A stretch of DNA of 64,000 nt from Trichaptum fuscoviolaceum (lineage: Eukaryota; Basidiomycota; Agaricomycetes; Hymenochaetales; Trichaptaceae). Under the pieces are notes generated by a model that saw nothing but the letters and a program-made list of their open reading frames with translations, had not been told where the DNA came from and did not search any database. The DNA lies in contig CAJSYZ010000004.1 of the NCBI GenBank assembly GCA_910574455.1, positions 1,240,001 through 1,304,000 on the forward strand. The letters run 5' to 3'. This document shows, piece after piece, positions 58,725-64,000 of this stretch (the stretch's first letter is position 1; each line of letters starts with the position of its first letter). Made by a program: the position numbers and the translations under genes.

Positions 58725-59672
58725 ATGGCTAACGATGGAGCACCCGCAGCTCTGGAACTTACACACGTTCTGTGTGAGTTATGATAGTATCAGTGCGACG
58801 ATGGCAAATCTGAGTTTCTTGTAGATGACCCAGACTCGCATTTCTCGCTCGCCCTGGCCTTGGTAACATTGAGTCCGATTCTCCTGATGGTGACTATGCA
58901 AAGTCTTTGGTCTATTGCGAGACTTGCTGATAGCTGACCGAATAGCCAACCCATAGGCCTCGTACGCGGCGTTAGCTGTAATGACGCGCGACCTCCTTGT
59001 CATTGAGATGTGGGCGGGACAGCTGGCTTGTGAGGCATTCAACTGGTTGCTGAAGCGATTGATCAAGCAGGAGAGACCGCCCGGTACGTCCTTCATAATA
59101 GTCTCATCTGAGGGCCCATCACTCACTTTGCGTAACTTCTTAGCTAGCTTAGGCCACGGATACGGATTTCCTTCGTCCCATAGCCAATACATGGGGTATT
59201 TCGCCGCTTTCCTAATGATGCATCTCTTCTTTCGACACCGGTTTGCCTCAACCGGATTTCCTATCCTGGATCGACTTTGGAGGATGGTTATCTACGCTGG
59301 TCTTACACTTTGGGCGGCTTCTGTTTGCTACTCTAGGTGAACAGAAACGCTTTTCCCTGATCGTATGTCTCCTAATTTATTGGGCATGAACGTAGGTTGT
59401 ACCTTACATACCACACTGGGACTCAAATCCTGTGGGGTGTCGGCGTCGGGGCTGTATTTGGCACCTTGACTTACATAATTGTCGAACTCATTCCTACGCA
59501 ATACCCCAAGTCCACCCTTGGCAGCCTCAAAACTCAGCTGCTCTCACATCCTGTTACGACGTGGTTGAGAGTGAAAGACGGCTGGGCGGTTTGGTCGGAT
59601 GGTGGAAGGGAAGAAGAGTGGCAGAGATGGCGAGAGAGGTGGGAAAGACAACGCGCTCTTAAGACTCAATGA
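58725..59672 (+). CDS. CAX4: Dolichyl-diphosphatase (CAX4/DOLPP1 type, PAP2 superfamily)
   Basis: Exons 58725-58773, 58825-58889, 58957-59083, 59153-59336 and 59396-59672 join to 233 residues, the family's usual length. The PAP2 phosphatase signature is present: KRLIKQERPP (motif 1), GYGFPSSHSQ (motif 2, catalytic His) and SRLYLTYHTGTQILWG (motif 3, nucleophile His). N-terminal ALELTHVLYDPDSH is typical of CAX4, followed by several membrane helices. The enzyme removes a phosphate from dolichyl diphosphate on the luminal side of the ER, recycling the lipid carrier for N-glycosylation. No damage seen. Confidence 0.93.
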
Positions 59673-59981
59673 TTAAATATACGATAACGCTTTTGCAATA
59701 TTGTACGATACACTTGCATACCTGGATCCTCTCAACAATCATCTCTTCAGTGATCAGAAAATACAGCCTCTGTTTGCAAGGTTACGATGGATGACAAACT
59801 ACCAATGGACGGAAAATGCTTTGACAAACTTGCGTCGCATTAAACTCCGGCCCGCGATAATTACAGGATATATACAATGGCCACAGAAGGCCAGATGGCA
59901 CAGATTCACAACTTAAACCCTGAAGCTAAGAAATTGAAAGTCCAATCTTAGATGCTGTTTCCGAAACGTGCATGCTCTCGT
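59673..59981. other. Convergent spacer
   Basis: 309 bases of 3' flank between dolichyl-diphosphatase and laccase; nothing else recognised. Confidence 0.5.
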
Positions 59982-62497
59982 TTACTCGAAAGCGGTATCC
60001 GGATCGTTTGCGGCGTAATTAGGGCACAACGCATCCCAGGCAGCTACCAGTTGGTCCTTCGTTAGCTCACAATATAAGACTCAACACAAGCCTCGACTGC
60101 TCACCATTATCTGGGTTAGTTGATGCGATGTCAGGGATATCCTCAGCAAACACGATAGCCAGACCCCTACGTTTGAGTTAGCATTATTCATCTCTCCAAT
60201 TAACCCCGAGACGTACGCTTCTAAATGCCAGTCGATATGACAATGCAGGAACCAAGGTCCAGGGTTGTCAGTCACGAAACGGATGGTAACATTGTCGGAA
60301 CCACCACCGACGCTGACGGTGTCACGGCGAGGAGGGTTCGCATAGTTGTATGTCGAACTACCGGAGGTACGAACGACGTCGAAGGTATGGCCGTGCAGAT
60401 GGAAGGGGTGCTAGATGAATACATCAGGCACTGATCCAGAGTCATGAAAAAGGCTAAAGTTACGTTGCCGCCTCCGGGGATGGAGACCTCGATAACCTGA
60501 TTAGATGGGAGAGTGTATATGGAACCGGAGGGGAGCAAGTCCGCCGCGTTGGTAGTGCCGCTGAGAACTTGCAGCAGCACTGGGACATTCGGGGGCACGA
60601 AGGCCACGCCATTGATAGTCAGGTTTTTGCTTGCTGCATCCTATTGTTTCCATTAGTCCTACAACTGAAATCCCTGAGTAAAAGTAGAACATACACGACC
60701 GACTTGTAGGTTGAGTGTAACGTTAGCGCCTCCCGCAACAGGTTCTCCGGGCTGTGCATTGTTAGCGATCTTCTTTTTCCCGCAAATACTATTAGTTCAA
60801 CTCACTGCTCCGGGGTTGATGAGGGGCTGTGGATTGAAGAATCAGTAGACATCTTAATGGACCTGAAATTAACGGACTACTCACAACAAGGTTAGCTTCG
60901 TTGAGAACAACCCCAGTAGTCTGCGTGGACGTCGGGTCTGCGTCTGCAGCACCGTCATAGCGAAGGATGGCGGAGTTGATACCATTTGTAAAGCCCGTCG
61001 TCCCGGAAGAAGGGACAAGACGGATCCCTGACCCAATCGATCAGTGAGATTTGTGACAACAGAAGGCGCTTTCGCTCCTTACAATAGTTATCCACCGGCT
61101 GATTCATAGTCACCACGACCGAATAGCGCTGAGCAGCAAAGATGTTCAAGGAATCGACAGTCAGAGGTTGTGTCTCGACGCCATCCGCTTCGATGATGGT
61201 CAGGCTGTGGCCATCGATAGAGAAAGTGTAGCTGTTGCCAAACGTTAGTGTATGGTCGACGCTGTAATATTGAGATATCGCTTGCCTGGGGAAACAACTT
61301 GTACTGACAAGTCGCAGACGGTGGCTATGATCAAGAAGAAATCCCGTGAGTGCAACGCTTATGAGAACAGCTGGTTGCGAATTACCGTTTGCCTGGTTGG
61401 GCACGTACGACAGCGAGAGGCGCGGTTGTTGGCCCACCCGAGTAACGTCCGAGGCCATTGATAAGTGCAGAATCAGGGGTACTAGATTGAGGGTATAAAT
61501 CAGCATCTTGAGCTCAGTGAGGGACGTAAGATCGACATACGGAGGTGCTTTATTTGGATTAGGGAAGAGAACAGTGGATAGTCCGTGGTACCAATCCGAA
61601 ATAGTTATGATCGTCGAAGCTAGATTGATGCTAATTTAAATTAGAGCACTCGAAGTTCAAGGTAATCCAATTTACCATCGTCGATATCATATAAAGACGC
61701 ATGTGGGTCATTCGGATCTAAAGATAGCCATCGTCAGTGTATGTTTATTAGAAGCTCGGTTGAACTAAGAAGCGTACCGTATAAGACTAGGGGCCCTCTG
61801 AAGTACATAACCAACGTGAGTATCTACCACTTCAGCATTTCTTGCGATCTAGACTTACCGAAGTCCATCGCAGTACTGAGTGGATAGATGGGAATGGTAC
61901 CAATAGGTACCTGATTGCCCGGGAACGGAGAAGTCATATCTATACGTCAAGGGGCTCAGATATCGATGAAATCCAAGGTAGCTTTCCTTGCTCACAGGAA
62001 CGATTCGTTGGGGATGATCGGGCACTGGTTAACCCAAGCGGGCCCGTCCATCTCGTTGGTACCATGTTGAAGAAGTCCGTGCCAATGCTTATTGTGACGA
62101 TCAGCAAAGCACAAGCCACTTTATTATAAGCTTACAATCGAGGTAGCCCTGCGCATATTTGTATCTGTGAGCTGGTCGATAACATTGATCTAATAAAGTG
62201 TTAATAAGCATAGGAGAGGATCTCTGGCGAGAAGGACCAGCCTGGAAGTTGTCGCCAATGTTCCCGCTGATTAGTGGGGCAGGGAAGACCCCTTCAGCGG
62301 TGACAGTGCTGCACGTCAAGCGAGATTAACCTGAATACTGTAGATGTTTAGGATGTCGAGTATACGCACGATCGACTGAAACCATCAGGCGAGAGATTTG
62401 CATTGATGATGTGCAAGTCTTGAGAAACGACGGCGGCAAGGCTGCGGCAGGATAAAGAGAGCGCAATAAAGGCGCATAGGGAGGCAAAGCTTCGCAT
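59982..62497 (-). CDS. lcc: Laccase (secreted multicopper oxidase)
   Basis: A gene of about fourteen exons. The signal peptide is [17 protein letters not shown]... with cleavage near residue 21. All four copper-binding motifs are intact: [31 protein letters not shown] and [11 protein letters not shown]. The residue ten past the T1 Cys is Leu, the usual intermediate-type axial position. Other blocks are [38 protein letters not shown] and [11 protein letters not shown]. Laccase oxidises phenols with reduction of O2 to water outside the cell and is linked to lignin, pigment or development. Two introns appear to use GC donors (62190-62241 and 61232-61285). The last junction (60105 to 60056) does not match in phase, so the final ~24 residues (ending DPDTAFE, stop at 59982) are uncertain. 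Confidence 0.93.
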
Positions 62498-64000
62498 GAT
62501 GAGCAGCGACCTATGCAGGAAGTAAGCGTAGAGACTTAGAGTTGTCGAGGCTCTAATTTTTGTCCTACCCAAACGTTCCCCCTTTTTATGTGCTCTTTCA
62601 GAGCACAGCCCTCGACCGGAATACAGAGGCTGGTCTGGTGTTTAGAAATCATTAGTTAGCGTAACCTCACTGATCGGACAACCATAATGGGCACTGTCAG
62701 GTCATCTAAAGGCGTTAACTGCTGATGTTCTGAAACTTAGTATGTGAGAGTTCCTTCAATGCGACCCATTACACCGGCTTCGTTGAGTCGATTAGATACA
62801 CCGGATCTAGGTCGCGTCTGTAAATAAATCGTTAATGCTTCAGATCAAGGAGGGACGAGCCATTTCGGCGAACGAGCTCATAAGGTAAATCCCTCACTCA
62901 TCGGTGTTCGCAACGTAAGCCCGGAGCTGAGCTTATCCGTCAGACAAGCAAAGCCAACGTGATCAATGTAATTCTAGCATTCGGCAATCACTGCAGCTAC
63001 TGAAGTCTTATGCTCAGTGCGCGGATGGTGGGAGTGATCTGAAGACAAAGTAGAAAGCGTGCCTGGAACAGACCACGGGGAGCCAATGTTAACCGTCGAT
63101 CCACGCCTATGGATTGCCTCCGATCTTCTCGGCTCCGAATGAAATAGACACAGAGATGTAGATCATCGAGATGATGGGAGTCTAGGCTAAGGTCCCGGTC
63201 ATAAGTTATGACTCCCTTTAGTTATGAAGGATGCCAAGAGGCCAGTTGAAGGTCAAGACGAAGCGCTGTGGGAATATGCGAGAAGCTCACAAAAGTCGAC
63301 AAAGTATCCTCCTGCCAATTTGAGCAAAACACTGCTCAATTTTGTTCATATGGACCGGCTTTGCAGCTCCAGCATGGGAACGCACAGAAGATTCATATGA
63401 AGGCATACATCGGAGCGAAGCAGGCCTAGTGCGAACTGTCCGATAATCGTGTAATCGGCTCAAGAGTGAAAGAAGGAAGCATTGATGTATCCGGGCAGTG
63501 TCGGAGAAGTCACCCAGTCCACCGGGCGCTGTCATCTTTTCGTGTGAGAATGAGGTCAGTGCAGCTTTGTAGCATGAAGAGAGGTCATCTCCGAGCGAAG
63601 GTTTGTTGACGCTTCTGCGCGTAAAATCAGAATGTGTGTTTCTTCCTGTCAGAAGTCAAGGTATGTTGGTTCTCAGCAGGTCCGAACTTACCCACCTTTA
63701 TTACGAGACGCTGCGACATTCCTCCGCCGTCGAGCCAGGGTTGAATTTTCTGAGAGATTTCTTGCGAAAGAATGAATTTGCGGATAAAAGCTCTTCGCTG
63801 CGAATGATGTCGCTTACTTCGGAACGAAGACATCGCCGATAGCATGCTGACTGAAGGTGCGAACAATACCAAGGGTGATCAGAGTAGGACTGAATAGCAA
63901 GAGGCTTGAAGACGAGAATAAGGCACCTGCCTTAACTTCGAACCGGGGTGCTCATCTTTCCCGTTTTAGCCTGTGTGGATATCGAATCAAAGCAGTGTGG
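62498..64000. other. Laccase upstream region and window end
   Basis: A minus-strand CATAAAAAGG at 62581-62590 is a likely TATA box of the laccase. Beyond it no gene is supported up to the window end; short frames around 63287-63872 show no family motif. Confidence 0.45.
62581..62590 (-). promoter_or_regulatory. Candidate TATA box of the laccase gene
   Basis: CATAAAAAGG on the minus strand, about 85-95 bases upstream of the laccase ATG, a spacing like that of the other TATA boxes in this window. Confidence 0.45.

Overview
The window is nuclear DNA of a filamentous basidiomycete, most likely an Agaricomycete. Almost every gene is cut by many 45-75 nt GT-AG introns. The families present (laccase, F-box-type expansions, DUF6533-type membrane proteins, a KDZ-superfamily transposon, small secreted cysteine-rich proteins) are typical of mushroom-forming fungi. 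I saw no rRNA, tRNA or CRISPR.

Layout. Positions 0.8-3.6 kb hold a small secreted protein with a crystallin-like pattern and a GT8 (glycogenin/galactinol synthase-like) glycosyltransferase. Positions 5-11 kb hold a broken and an intact F-box-like paralogue, a ~545 bp inverted-repeat MITE and a broken kinase-like gene. Positions 11.13-22.05 kb are one complete KDZ transposon with ~286 bp terminal inverted repeats, a CTGA target duplication, an eight-exon transposase (one frameshift) and two accessory genes. Positions 22-27.3 kb hold a second broken kinase-like gene, another F-box-like paralogue and another secreted-protein copy. Positions 28-39 kb hold two diverged copies of a segmental duplication (one secreted-protein pseudogene, one intact copy), a multi-helix membrane protein, a gene made of phase-0 micro-exons and cut by a 1.23 kb element with a 9 bp target duplication, and an aryl-alcohol dehydrogenase remnant. 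Positions 39.4-40.7 kb hold the only intact kinase-like copy.

From 41.7 kb the DNA is gene-dense and more conserved: a tandem pair of large F-box proteins, an ADIP/SSX2IP-type coiled-coil protein, a DUF6533 membrane protein, two neighbouring genes with a repeated C-x2-C-x19-H-x3/4-C/H module, dolichyl-diphosphatase (CAX4 type) and a secreted laccase.

The left two thirds are a repeat- and duplication-rich accessory region where three small families (secreted protein, F-box-like, kinase-like) were copied and partly pseudogenised; the right third is ordinary housekeeping and secretion genes. Splice sites were chosen by eye using paralogues and family motifs, so unsupported exon borders are tentative.
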